Part shown: positions 7,842 to 15,528 of the stretch, piece by piece
How positions within the stretch are numbered: the first letter of the stretch is position 1
How the letters are laid out: each line of letters begins with the position of its first letter
Source: JAJKIV01 sp036509075
GTDB taxonomy: Bacteria; Gemmatimonadota; Gemmatimonadetes; Gemmatimonadales; Gemmatimonadaceae
Assembly: GCA_036509075.1 (NCBI GenBank)
Contig: DATCGG010000228.1
Coordinates: 1 to 35,986 of the forward strand
DNA length: 35,986 bases
Reading direction: 5' to 3'
Translations under genes and position numbers: made by a program
The notes under the pieces: generated by a model
What the model was told of the DNA's origin: nothing
Seen by the model: only the letters and a program-made list of their open reading frames with translations
Databases searched by the model: none

Positions 7842-9575
7842 TCAGTAGCCCTTCGCCAACCCGTATCCTCGCGGTTCCGTCACGCCGTGCCACTTCCCAT
7901 CTTCGCGGTGGATGCTCTGCACGTTGGCGAGGGATCCCCACGGCGACAGTTTCACCGCGTGGCCAAGCGGTTTCATGAACGTCGCGGCACTGTCAGCCCA
8001 TGGCACCTGCTCCACGAGGAGGGAATCAGGCACGTCCTGGTGATGGAATTGCGGCACGGCCATCGCCTCGCCCAGCGACCGGTGATAGTCGAAAAGCGAC
8101 ACGATCTGGTGCGCCACCGCCGTGATGATGTACGCCCCTCCCGCTGCGCCGGTCACGAGGAGCGGCGCGCCTGACGAGTCCAGCACGATCGTCGGCGTCA
8201 TACTCGACAGCATGCGCTTGCCCGGCGCAATCGCGTTCGCCTCTCCCTGCACGAGCCCCATCGCGTTCACGGCTCCGACCTTGCCCGTGAAGTCGTCCAT
8301 CTCGTCGTTGAGGAGGAACTGTCCGCCCGGCACGGTGAACGCGGCGCCGTAGCTCTCGTTGAGGGTCGTCGTGATGGCCACGGCGTTTCCGTGTGCGTCG
8401 ACGATCGAGAAGTGCGTGGTGTGGCGCGGCTCCTTGGTCGCCGAACCGCCGCCGCCTCCGGACGACGTCGTGCCGATCTCTGCGAGCAATGCCGCCGCGG
8501 TGTCCGCGGACGTGAAGCTGGCAGCAGGAATCTTCACGAACGCAGGATCTCCCAACAGCGTATTCCGTCGCGCGAACGCCCGCCGCTCCGCTTCCGCCAG
8601 CAGGTGGATCGACGCGGGACTTCGCCATGCCAGCGAATCGATGTTGCTGCGTTCGAGTATCCCGAGGATCAACGCCAGGGTGAGCCCGCCTGACGAGACC
8701 GGAGGCATCGACACGACCGGATGGCCGCGATACGTGAACTCGATCGGCGTACGCCAGATCGCCTGGTATCCGGCGAGGTCCTCGCGCGAGATGATGCCGC
8801 CGCTCCGCTTCATGGCGCCGACGATCAGGTCCGCCGTCTCGCCCTTGTAGAATCCGTCTCGACCACGCTCCGCGATGCGCCGCAGCACGGCTGCCAACTC
8901 CGGCGCGCGCCACGTATCGCCGACGGGAACGAACTTTCCGTTGCGCAGGAACAGAGCGGCGCTCGCCGAGTCCTTCGCGAGGCGATCGGCGCCATTCTCA
9001 TCATCATCCGTGAACGAGGTGTCGATGACGAAGCCTCGCTCGGCGAGATCCATGGCTGGGCGCACCAGCTCACTCCATGGCTTCGTCCCGTACTTCCGGT
9101 GGGCCTCGAAGAGACCGGCCACCGCCCCCGGAACACCGGCCGCCAGCGCACCTGTCACGCTGCGGTCGGTCATGTTCTTGGCGGAGTCGAGGTACATGTC
9201 GCGCGTGGCCGCGCGCGGTGCCACTTCGCGGAAGTCCAGCGCGACGTTCTTGCCGTTGATGCGCGCCACCATGAAACCTCCACCGCCGATGTTCCCGGCG
9301 GCGGGGTACGTCACGGCGAGCGTGAGCGCGACGGTGACGGCGGCGTCCACGGCATTGCCGCCATGTCGCAGCACGTCGAGTCCGGCGTTGGTCGCCAGCG
9401 CTGATGCCGATACGACCATGGCCGAATCGGCCGTTGCTACCCTCGCGGGGCGCAACGCCCGTCGCGATGGAGTCGGCGGGGTCGCGCCGGTAGTATCACC
9501 GGATGCGCTCTGCGATGGGCTGCAACCGGAGACGGCGGCAAGCGCTAGAGCGGCGAGGGCAATCGCGTGTCGCAT
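7842..9575 (-). CDS. ggt: Gamma-glutamyltransferase (lipoprotein precursor)
   Basis: This enzyme cleaves or transfers the gamma-glutamyl group of glutathione and related peptides outside the cytoplasm. It is an Ntn hydrolase that cuts itself into two subunits. The start chosen is ATG at 9573-9575 (577 residues), because it opens a short signal peptide ending in the lipobox VSGC (Cys18); an upstream in-frame start at 9638 would bury that signal. The self-processing nucleophile is Thr386 of TTHFSIVD, followed by GNAVAITTTLNESYG. The GNIGGGGFMV loop and the SSMTPTIV oxyanion region are present. The small subunit would start at Thr386, so processing should be normal. An odd glycine-rich linker (SSGGGGGS) lies just before the cut site. 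It is paired with the M24 peptidase downstream. Confidence 0.95.
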   Translation of the reverse strand: MRHAIALAALALAAVSGCSPSQSASGDTTGATPPTPSRRALRPARVATADSAMVVSASALATNAGLDVLRHGGNAVDAAVTVALTLAVTYPAAGNIGGGGFMVARINGKNVALDFREVAPRAATRDMYLDSAKNMTDRSVTGALAAGVPGAVAGLFEAHRKYGTKPWSELVRPAMDLAERGFVIDTSFTDDDENGADRLAKDSASAALFLRNGKFVPVGDTWRAPELAAVLRRIAERGRDGFYKGETADLIVGAMKRSGGIISREDLAGYQAIWRTPIEFTYRGHPVVSMPPVSSGGLTLALILGILERSNIDSLAWRSPASIHLLAEAERRAFARRNTLLGDPAFVKIPAASFTSADTAAALLAEIGTTSSGGGGGSATKEPRHTTHFSIVDAHGNAVAITTTLNESYGAAFTVPGGQFLLNDEMDDFTGKVGAVNAMGLVQGEANAIAPGKRMLSSMTPTIVLDSSGAPLLVTGAAGGAYIITAVAHQIVSLFDYHRSLGEAMAVPQFHHQDVPDSLLVEQVPWADSAATFMKPLGHAVKLSPWGSLANVQSIHREDGKWHGVTEPRGYGLAKGY

Positions 9576-9589
9576 GGCTATTGGCGTGA

Positions 9590-9609
9590 TAGGCTCGAGT
9601 CTAGGCTCG
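9590..9609 (-). promoter_or_regulatory. Direct repeat TAGGCTCG-N4-TAGGCTCG upstream of ggt
   Basis: Two identical 8-base words, 12 bases apart (9590-9597 and 9602-9609), lie 15-34 bases upstream of the ggt start codon on the minus strand. The position and spacing (about one helical turn) would suit a regulator binding in tandem or a promoter element. No known operator is recognised. Confidence 0.25.
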
Positions 9610-9660
9610 TGACACGCTCCAAGCTCGATGTTGGCCACCGAGTTCGCCAGCCGGGCAAGC

Positions 9661-10188
9661 CTACCCCGTTCCCCTCGCTGCCACCTCCACGGCCCGCCGG
9701 AAGCTCGGCGGATCGAGCGCCGGATAGCGATAGAGTTCAGGCTCTACTTGCTCGAAATACGAGAGCAGCCGCGATCCGGTGACGAGACCGCGGCCAATCA
9801 TCTCGCGGACATCGACGACATCCTGGCGATGCCCACGTTCCAGCTTCGCCAAGGCCTGCGCGTACAGGTCAAAGTGATGAAAGCTGACCCGTCCGATCCG
9901 GGCAATTAGTGGGCTTCTGTCCTCCCATCCCGGTGGAACGGGGATGAAGTCGAGAGGGGACGCCAACTCGACATTGACCCGCAGGCGTTCCTTGATCGCC
10001 GGGATCGCGCGCAGCAGCGCGTCATCCTCGGGGCTCATCACGAGGTCGACGTCGATGGTCGACGACCGCCACCCCATCAACACGGCCGTCGTCCCACCAA
10101 CGAGATACACGCGCAGCTCGTGATCCGCGGCGCGGGCGAGCGCCTCCATGAGCTGGCGGATGCGACCCGCGTCGACCGGCGCTCGCAC
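9661..10188 (-). CDS. Nucleotidyltransferase-like protein (DUF6036 / AbiEii-like fold)
   Basis: This 175-residue cytoplasmic protein has the minimal nucleotidyltransferase signature: YLVGGTTAVLMGWR, with the Gly31-Gly32 nucleotide loop, followed by STIDVDLVM with the metal-binding Asp46 and Asp48. The layout resembles the small nucleotidyltransferases grouped under DUF6036, related to the AbiEii/MenA toxin fold. It starts three bases after the stop of the 90-residue gene, so the two must be co-translated. Small nucleotidyltransferases with a tiny upstream partner often act as toxin-antitoxin or modification pairs, but that role is inference here. The protein lacks the long C-terminal domain of AbiEii. 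Confidence 0.7.
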   Translation of the reverse strand: MRAPVDAGRIRQLMEALARAADHELRVYLVGGTTAVLMGWRSSTIDVDLVMSPEDDALLRAIPAIKERLRVNVELASPLDFIPVPPGWEDRSPLIARIGRVSFHHFDLYAQALAKLERGHRQDVVDVREMIGRGLVTGSRLLSYFEQVEPELYRYPALDPPSFRRAVEVAARGTG

Positions 10189-10191
10189 CCG

Positions 10192-10464
10192 TTAGGCGGC
10201 GGATTCGGCGGTCCGCTCGAAGCTCACGAGGAGCCGGATGAGCGCGTTGAACCGGGAGTGTGCGGCGTCGCCCTCGGTGCGGGCGAGCAGCGCGTAGAGC
10301 CGATGCTCAGGGTCCTGGGCAGTCTCCGGCACGGGGATGCCGAGGCGCCTCAGGCGCGGCGCGCCGATGGCGACGAGCAGCGCGGGCGCCGTCTCGCGGC
10401 CATTCTGCAGATCATCGAGCCCCTCCCGAACAAGGGCGCCGCCGGGCAGGTCATCCCAGGTCAT
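10192..10464 (-). CDS. Small hypothetical protein, partner of nucleotidyltransferase-like gene
   Basis: This is a 90-residue soluble protein of unknown function. It has no signal peptide, membrane helix or recognisable DNA-binding motif and is predicted mostly alpha-helical (ALLVAIGAPRLRRLGIPVP; AAHSRFNALIRLLVSFERT). Its stop lies three bases before the nucleotidyltransferase start, and its start lies ten bases after the stop of the 342-residue gene. This tight spacing suggests a three-gene operon and that the 90- and 175-residue proteins act together. It may be an antitoxin-like or adaptor subunit; nothing in the residues proves this. A CGTTAGG word covers its stop codon (10190-10196). Confidence 0.65.
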   Translation of the reverse strand: MTWDDLPGGALVREGLDDLQNGRETAPALLVAIGAPRLRRLGIPVPETAQDPEHRLYALLARTEGDAAHSRFNALIRLLVSFERTAESAA

Positions 10465-10474
10465 GCGGACAACG

Positions 10475-11503
10475 CTACGCCAGCACGCGAACGGACGCCA
10501 GCTTCAGCGTATCCTCTGTCGCGCTGGACCAGCGCTCATTGTGAACGATTCGCGCGACCATCGCAGACCGCAGTCGTCTCAAGGGCTCGAGCTTCCGCAG
10601 CGCCAGTCGATGAGGATTGTCGGTGGTGATCGCTGCCTGCTCCTCGCTGAGCGCGAGTGGTGCGCGACGAAAATGCAGGAGCTGGAGATCCCGGTTCACC
10701 GCCTCGATCTCTTCACGGAACACATAGGTGGCAGCCGACGGCCCCGCGAGCATCTCGAGCACCGTGCTCACACCAACGGGCACGAGCAGGAACACGGCCC
10801 AGTTACTCGGCAACGGCTCGGCCGGCTGGAGCCTCTCACGGTCCGGATCGAGCAGCTGCACGAAGCCGATGCGTGCGTCGGCCGCTGCTGCGGAGAGCAG
10901 TGTGCGGGCGCACGGCACCCGTTCCGGCGCGGCGAACCCTTCGACCAGCCTGGTAAAGTCGCGAACCTCGGCCGGACCAAGGCCGCGGCCATCGGAGAAT
11001 CCCGCCTCACCAGTCAGCTCGGCGAGCATCTGCCGCTGTGCCTCGCGGCGCTCCGTGATCGCCGCCAGGCACGCGTCGCGCTGCCGACCCAGCCGACCGA
11101 GTGTCGTTAGGCCCGCCGGTGTCACCAGTGTGATGCCCGGTGGCTCTCGCTCCTCTCGAACACTCGTGACCGCGCCAAGCGGAACCTGCCACGGGTCGTC
11201 GTCCTCAAGGACGACCGCGACGTGGGTGTCGTACACCTGGAGCTCCGCCGGTCGAGCGTCCGGAGCGAGGACGGCACCGTCGTAGACGTCGGGCATGGTG
11301 ACGCCGTGCGCCAGCATGCCCGCGACTCGTGCCTGGTTGCGGACTCGTCGCAACTCGTGCGCGAAGGTGTCGAACCGTCGGCCCAGCTGGCGGAGCACCA
11401 GTCGACCCTCGGGCCAGAGGTGCAGCTCGATCTGGTAGTCCGCCGAGGTCAGTCGATCGGCGTCCAGCCACGAGATGGTGGCCGGGCCCACCGAGCGCAT
11501 CAT
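10475..11503 (-). CDS. Hypothetical protein, possible duplicated PH-like fold
   Basis: The 342-residue soluble protein is not confidently recognised. Two segments look alike in outline: residues about 25-60 (IELHLWPEGRLVLRQLGRRF followed by FAHELRRVRNQAR) and about 120-160 (GITLVTPAGLTTLGRLGR followed by AITERREAQRQML). Each is a run of beta strands ending in a 'leucine-gly-arg ... helix' unit, as in PH-like domains of bacterial membrane-associated proteins. The first is followed by YDTHVAVVLEDDDPWQVPLG. No membrane helix or catalytic motif is seen. It lies 98 bases downstream of the zinc-ribbon gene and ten bases before the 90-residue gene, in the same direction, so the four may form one unit. 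The function is unknown and the PH-like idea is tentative. Confidence 0.6.
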   Translation of the reverse strand: MMRSVGPATISWLDADRLTSADYQIELHLWPEGRLVLRQLGRRFDTFAHELRRVRNQARVAGMLAHGVTMPDVYDGAVLAPDARPAELQVYDTHVAVVLEDDDPWQVPLGAVTSVREEREPPGITLVTPAGLTTLGRLGRQRDACLAAITERREAQRQMLAELTGEAGFSDGRGLGPAEVRDFTRLVEGFAAPERVPCARTLLSAAAADARIGFVQLLDPDRERLQPAEPLPSNWAVFLLVPVGVSTVLEMLAGPSAATYVFREEIEAVNRDLQLLHFRRAPLALSEEQAAITTDNPHRLALRKLEPLRRLRSAMVARIVHNERWSSATEDTLKLASVRVLA

Positions 11504-11601
11504 CCCCGATCACAGCCTCGCCGTCGCCTGCCTGCCTAACGCTTCCCGTCGCGTCGACCAGCTGGAAGGCGGCCGCGGCGCGCCTCGGCTCCGCGACCAC
11601 G

Positions 11602-12237
11602 TCAGCTCCCGAACGGTTTCCCGCACTCCGGGCAGAACTTCGGTGAGCCGTCGGCCTCCGCCCCGCAGTTGCCGCACGTTCGCTTCTGGGCGAGGCTCGT
11701 GCCGCACTCGGGGCAGAACTTGCCACCTTGTGTCTTCGCCCCGCAGGTCGGGCACAGCGTGGAGACGACCTGCTCGAGGTTCCGTTGGCCGAGGTAGTCG
11801 ACGGTTCGCGCCTTGGTCATCGCCTGGTCGCGAGCGGCCTGCGCCTGCGCGGCGGCGATCTCCTCGTCCATGTCCGGCGCGCACGTCTCGCAGAGGCCGG
11901 CCTTCTTGTTCCAGCAGATTGGCTCGCAGACCCAGCTTCCGCATCGCGAACACTGCTTGAAGATCGGGCTGATCTCGCGCACCGCCGCGTCGAGGGCCGA
12001 ATCGTGCTGCGGGCCGGCGACCTGGCTCTGGATGGCGGCGGCTGACTGGGCTGCGCGGCCGAAGATCCCGCCGAAGATCGTCGCAGCGACGTTCGCGACG
12101 TTGGCGACGCCGCTCAGGGCGTTGGCCTGGAACGTCGACATGTACCCGTTCCCGCACTTCCGGCAGAAGAACTGGAACTGGTAGCCGCGCTGGTTCGAGA
12201 GGTCGGTGTAGTTGCTGGTGAAGGGAATGTTGGCCAT
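11602..12237 (-). CDS. Zinc-ribbon protein with four Cys clusters
   Basis: This 211-residue protein starts at ATG 12235-12237, which has a good Shine-Dalgarno (GGGAG) seven bases upstream; a longer frame reaching 12327 lacks one. Cysteine pairs occur in FFCRKCGNG (N-terminal), QCSRCGSWVC plus CWNKKAGLCETC (middle), and two C-terminal zinc ribbons CPTCG...FCPECG and CGNCG...FCPECGKPFG (a double zinc ribbon, DZR). Between the first and second clusters is a small glycine/alanine-rich, weakly hydrophobic stretch (SGVANVANVAATIFGGIFG) that might touch the membrane. Such multi-ribbon proteins usually act as scaffolds that bind protein or RNA partners. The role here is unknown. It heads the 12237-to-9661 minus-strand cluster. 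Confidence 0.85.
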   Translation of the reverse strand: MANIPFTSNYTDLSNQRGYQFQFFCRKCGNGYMSTFQANALSGVANVANVAATIFGGIFGRAAQSAAAIQSQVAGPQHDSALDAAVREISPIFKQCSRCGSWVCEPICWNKKAGLCETCAPDMDEEIAAAQAQAARDQAMTKARTVDYLGQRNLEQVVSTLCPTCGAKTQGGKFCPECGTSLAQKRTCGNCGAEADGSPKFCPECGKPFGS

Positions 12238-12343
12238 GGGTCCGCTCCCGGTGATGACTGAGTATGGAATCCCCAACCAGCAGTAGCTAGAGCACAGATC
12301 TAACTGCCCAGCGCCCGAACTACGCAAGGAGCTTGATGATTGC

Positions 12344-12349
12344 TATGAT
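12344..12349 (+). promoter_or_regulatory. Possible -10 element (TATGAT) for the PQQ propeller lipoprotein
   Basis: TATGAT lies 24 bases before the start codon in the 135-base divergent region shared with the zinc-ribbon gene. The -35 position (about 12321-12326, TACGCA) is poor, so this is a guess based on the -10 alone. Confidence 0.25.
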
Positions 12350-12363
12350 CCCATCGGTCAACC

Positions 12364-12369
12364 GGAGGA
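12364..12369 (+). promoter_or_regulatory. Strong ribosome binding site GGAGGA for the PQQ propeller gene
   Basis: GGAGGA sits three bases before the ATG at 12373 and fixes this start. It is one of the few clear Shine-Dalgarno sequences in the window; most other genes here are translationally coupled or have weak sites. Confidence 0.75.
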
Positions 12370-12372
12370 ACG

Positions 12373-14007
12373 ATGAGCCGAGAACAGGGACGGACGGTGT
12401 GGACTGTCGTCGTCGTAGCGTTGCTCGCGTGCGGTGCCGCAATCGGCGCGTGCGCGCACACTTCGCCCGCGCCCTCAGCCGCGGTCGCGTCGCCGCCGAG
12501 CGTCGCGCCGGGTGACTGGCCGACGTTCAACCGGACGCTCGCCGGCGACCGATTTTCACCGCTCACCGAGATCGACCGGTCGAACGTCGCGCGACTCGCG
12601 GTCGTCTGTCGCTATCAGCTCCCCGAGGTCACGGCACTCCAGACGGGCCCGATCGTCATCGGCGGCGTCATGTACTTCACCACCGACACGATCTCCTACG
12701 CCATCGACGCGGCAACCTGCGCCGAGCGCTGGCACAGCGTTAGGCACAGCCCGACACCGAGTCGCCTGGCGGTGAACCGCGGCGCGGCTTACCTGAATGG
12801 CCGGCTCTTTCGGGGGACCTCGGATGCCCACGTGATCGCGCTCGACGCTGCCGATGGCCACGAGCTGTGGGACGTCACCCTCGACGCTGCAGGACGCGGC
12901 GTTACCGTGCCGATGGCGCCGACCGCATGGAATGGGCTGGTGTTCGTCGGCAACGCCGGCGGCGACCTCTCCGGCGTCATTGGCCACGTGTACGCGCTGG
13001 ATGCGAAGGATGGTCGTGTCGTCTGGCGCTTCGATGTGGTGCCGTCCACCGGCCCGATTCCGCGCACGTGGCCGACGGCCGATCGCTATCCGATCTCCGG
13101 TGGCGCGTTCTGGACGGCGTTCACACTCGATGAGAAGGACGGCGTGCTCTACGTCTCGTCCGGCAACCCGGCGCCGGACTTCGACATCGCCGTGCGTGAT
13201 GGCGAGAACCTGTACTCGAACTCACTCATCGCGCTCGAGGCGTCGAGCGGCAAGCTCCTCGCGTACAACCAGCTCGTCAAACACGACTTCCACGATTGGG
13301 ACGTCGACAGTCCATCACCACTCGTCAGGACGCGCGCGGGTCGCGAGATCGCGGCGTCGGCGAACAAGGATGGACTGCTCTCGGTCGTCGATCGTTCGCG
13401 TGTTCGAGCCGGCGCCATGCCGCTGGTCTATCAAATGCCGACGACGACGCGTGCCAACGTCGAGACGCCGCTCTCGCGGGACACGAAAACGCGATTCTGT
13501 CCCGGGTACCTCGGTGGATCGGAGTGGAATGGCGCGGCGTTCCACGCGTCGCTCAACGCGCTCTACGTCGGCGCCGTCGACTGGTGCGCGACCGTGCAGC
13601 TCGTAGACGAATCCGCGCCGGTGCCACCGCAGGGCGCGGGCTGGTTCGGTGCGGCGTCGCTGCAATTGGATCCCGCAGACAGCGCGAGGGGATGGCTCAC
13701 GGCGTTCGATGCGGACAACGGCGCGGTCCGATGGAAGTTTGCGGCGCCGCGCCCGGTGCTCGCGGGCGTCACGCCGACAGCGGGAGGGCTCGTCTTCGCG
13801 GCGGACCTCGGCGGGACGCTCTATGCGTTCGATGCCGAGAAGGGTGATGTGCTCTGGCGCCTAACGACGGAGCAGTCGATGGGAGGCGGGATCGTGAGCT
13901 ATCTCGCGGGTGGAAGGCAGCGGATCGGTGTGGCGGCGGGGATGAAATCCCCAATCTGGCCGGGCGCGTCGGCGGCGAGTCAGATCGTAGTCTACGGGCT
14001 CCCGTGA
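12373..14007 (+). CDS. PQQ-type eight-bladed propeller dehydrogenase, lipoprotein
   Basis: This 544-residue protein carries a lipoprotein signal (lipobox IGAC, Cys27), so it should be anchored in a membrane facing the periplasm. The rest is a quinoprotein alcohol-dehydrogenase-like propeller. It starts with DWPTFNRTLAGDRFSPL, the typical 'W-P-x-Y-N...R-x-S-P-L' opening, with repeated blade signatures (HVYALDAKDGRVVWRFD, LIALEASSGKLLAYNQ, WLTAFDADNGAVRWKF, TLYAFDAEKGDVLWRL). SSGNPAPDFD and KHDFHDWDVDSPSP match the region that carries the catalytic Asp and calcium ligands in the family. It has no C-terminal cytochrome c, so a separate electron acceptor is needed. It oxidises an alcohol or sugar of unknown identity. 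The PQQ cofactor is inferred from the family. Confidence 0.88.
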   Translation: MSREQGRTVWTVVVVALLACGAAIGACAHTSPAPSAAVASPPSVAPGDWPTFNRTLAGDRFSPLTEIDRSNVARLAVVCRYQLPEVTALQTGPIVIGGVMYFTTDTISYAIDAATCAERWHSVRHSPTPSRLAVNRGAAYLNGRLFRGTSDAHVIALDAADGHELWDVTLDAAGRGVTVPMAPTAWNGLVFVGNAGGDLSGVIGHVYALDAKDGRVVWRFDVVPSTGPIPRTWPTADRYPISGGAFWTAFTLDEKDGVLYVSSGNPAPDFDIAVRDGENLYSNSLIALEASSGKLLAYNQLVKHDFHDWDVDSPSPLVRTRAGREIAASANKDGLLSVVDRSRVRAGAMPLVYQMPTTTRANVETPLSRDTKTRFCPGYLGGSEWNGAAFHASLNALYVGAVDWCATVQLVDESAPVPPQGAGWFGAASLQLDPADSARGWLTAFDADNGAVRWKFAAPRPVLAGVTPTAGGLVFAADLGGTLYAFDAEKGDVLWRLTTEQSMGGGIVSYLAGGRQRIGVAAGMKSPIWPGASAASQIVVYGLP

Positions 14008-14009
14008 AG

Positions 14010-14027
14010 AAGGGCGCGTGCGCCTTT
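14010..14027. terminator. Shared hairpin between convergent genes
   Basis: AAGGGCGC-gt-GCGCCTTT can form an eight-pair stem (one G-T pair; the inner pair must open to make a loop). It lies two bases after the PQQ propeller gene stop and runs into the stop codon (TAA, 14026-14028) of the convergent amidohydrolase gene. The A/T ends on both sides make it a fair bidirectional terminator. Confidence 0.55.
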
Positions 14028-15450
14028 ACATGACGCCAACGCGTCCTTTGGCGCCTTCTCGAAGCTTCATGGAGTCGTATCCTACGCCGCTCTTAAAGAC
14101 TGTCACGACGTTGTAGATGTCGTGTGGCGTCTGCACCGGATTGCCGCGGATGACGACCAGGTCCGCCATCTTGCCGGGTACGATCGAGCCGGTCTCCTTG
14201 TCCTTGCCCACGATGCGTGCGCCATTCAACGTCATGATCCGAACCGTCTCCGCGGCGGTGAACCCCGCTTCGATCAGCATCTCGTAATTTCGAAGATCGC
14301 CGAAGCCGGGCAGATAGCCGGTGCCCCATGGGTCGCAACCGGCACCCAGCAGTCCGCCGGCGCGAACGAAGGCGCGCTCCCATTCCATCATCTTCTTGAG
14401 GAGCCTGACGGGCACCGTGAAGCCGCTCTGCGCGAGACCCGCGTTGTTTGCCTGGACTTCTGCTCGGGCGGCGGGCGACAGCATCTCCATCGCCGCCGAA
14501 TCGAGGTGCGCACGCTCCGGCACGAACGTCTCGTAGACGCCGAGCGTCGACGCCACCGCGGTGCCGTGAGACACGATCGCGCGAATGCTTGCCTGCACCT
14601 CCGGGGAATTCACGTCGACGTCCGCCTGCACCTTCATGTTCTCCGGCGGGCACACGTCGGGCTTCTTGCCAGGCACGTAGTCGCTGTTCGTGATGAAGCC
14701 ATGCTGCAGGAGATCGATCCCGAGCTCCGATGCTTCTGTGAAGGTGATGGAGCACAGGTGTCCCGTGACCTTGAGCCCGCGCGCATGCGCTTCCTTGATG
14801 CCCGCGGCCAGCTCGGCGCGCGTTTCGCCGCCGAGGAACTTGAACCACGTCGCGCCCTCGCTCGCCCAATACGCGATGACTCGGCGCGTTTCCTCTGGCG
14901 TGGTCAGCAATCGGTCTCCACTCGCGGCGGAGGGCGGGCCGGCGGAGAGGTACGGTCCCGCGATCAGGAAGCGCGGCCCGGGTACGACGCCCGCATCGAC
15001 GGCGCGTTGCAGGTTCAGCTCCTGGTAGGCGAACATGGTGCCCGCGGTCATCGCGGTGGTCACGCCAAGCCCCAAGTACAGGAGCGGTGCGGTGACGCTC
15101 ATCGGCGTGCTCACTTGCATGCCGCCGAACCACGTGTGCTCGTGCAGGCCAACGAGCCCGGGAATGACCGTGGAGCCCGTGAGATCCAACACCTGTGCCC
15201 CGGCAGGGATCTTTGCGGCGCTCGCCGATCCGACTGCCTCGATCCTGCTGTCGCGAACGATGATGGTCTGGTCCTCGCGTGCCGGCGCGCCGGTGCCATC
15301 GACCACGCGCACGTGCGTGAGCGCGACGATAGGCGCGTTGACGGAGACGTAGCGCGCGACGTTAGGCGCGAGCGGTCGCGGCTGTGCAGAGATCACCGAT
15401 ACACACAGGAGGCCCAGGGCTCCTGACACGGTCCAAATGCGATTTGACAT
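14026..15450 (-). CDS. Exported amidohydrolase-family metal hydrolase
   Basis: The 474-residue protein starts at ATG 15448-15450. It opens a signal peptide (TVSGALGLLCVSVISAQ, cleavage near residue 22), which the longer frame from 15555 would hide. The amidohydrolase TIM-barrel ligands are present: the HxH pair His103/His105 (GLHEHTW), His231 (KVTGHLC), His250 (LLQHGF) and Asp373 (AGCDPWG). Lys204 (TWFKFLGG) is a candidate for the bridging carboxylated lysine. The flanking beta-sandwich is split between the N-terminus (VVDGTGAP) and the C-terminus (GSIVPGKMADLVVIRGNP). It belongs to the imidazolonepropionase/prolidase-like branch often found secreted in soil bacteria; the substrate is unknown. 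It follows the GH18-like gene across a 77-base gap that holds a heptad repeat. Confidence 0.9.
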   Translation of the reverse strand: MSNRIWTVSGALGLLCVSVISAQPRPLAPNVARYVSVNAPIVALTHVRVVDGTGAPAREDQTIIVRDSRIEAVGSASAAKIPAGAQVLDLTGSTVIPGLVGLHEHTWFGGMQVSTPMSVTAPLLYLGLGVTTAMTAGTMFAYQELNLQRAVDAGVVPGPRFLIAGPYLSAGPPSAASGDRLLTTPEETRRVIAYWASEGATWFKFLGGETRAELAAGIKEAHARGLKVTGHLCSITFTEASELGIDLLQHGFITNSDYVPGKKPDVCPPENMKVQADVDVNSPEVQASIRAIVSHGTAVASTLGVYETFVPERAHLDSAAMEMLSPAARAEVQANNAGLAQSGFTVPVRLLKKMMEWERAFVRAGGLLGAGCDPWGTGYLPGFGDLRNYEMLIEAGFTAAETVRIMTLNGARIVGKDKETGSIVPGKMADLVVIRGNPVQTPHDIYNVVTVFKSGVGYDSMKLREGAKGRVGVM

Positions 15451-15479
15451 ATCAGTAATTGAGGATCCAGAAGTGAAGC

Positions 15480-15528
15480 GTCGCCTGCCGCCTGCCGCCT
15501 GTCGCCTGTCGCCGGCCGCCTGCCGCCT
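15480..15528. repeat. Seven-fold GYCGCCT heptad tandem repeat
   Basis: Seven head-to-tail 7-base units (GTCGCCT, GCCGCCT x2, GTCGCCT, GTCGCCG, GCCGCCT x2) fill exactly 49 bases, from just upstream of the amidohydrolase start to the stop codon of the GH18-like gene. The unit differs from the GGGGAACCGGGAAC repeat at 2592 but sits in a similar place, at a gene's 3' end. Confidence 0.85.

Noticed and set aside
14122..15426. 434-codon plus-strand frame
   Set aside because: It lies antisense to the amidohydrolase gene that has all metal ligands. No family is recognisable in the antisense product.
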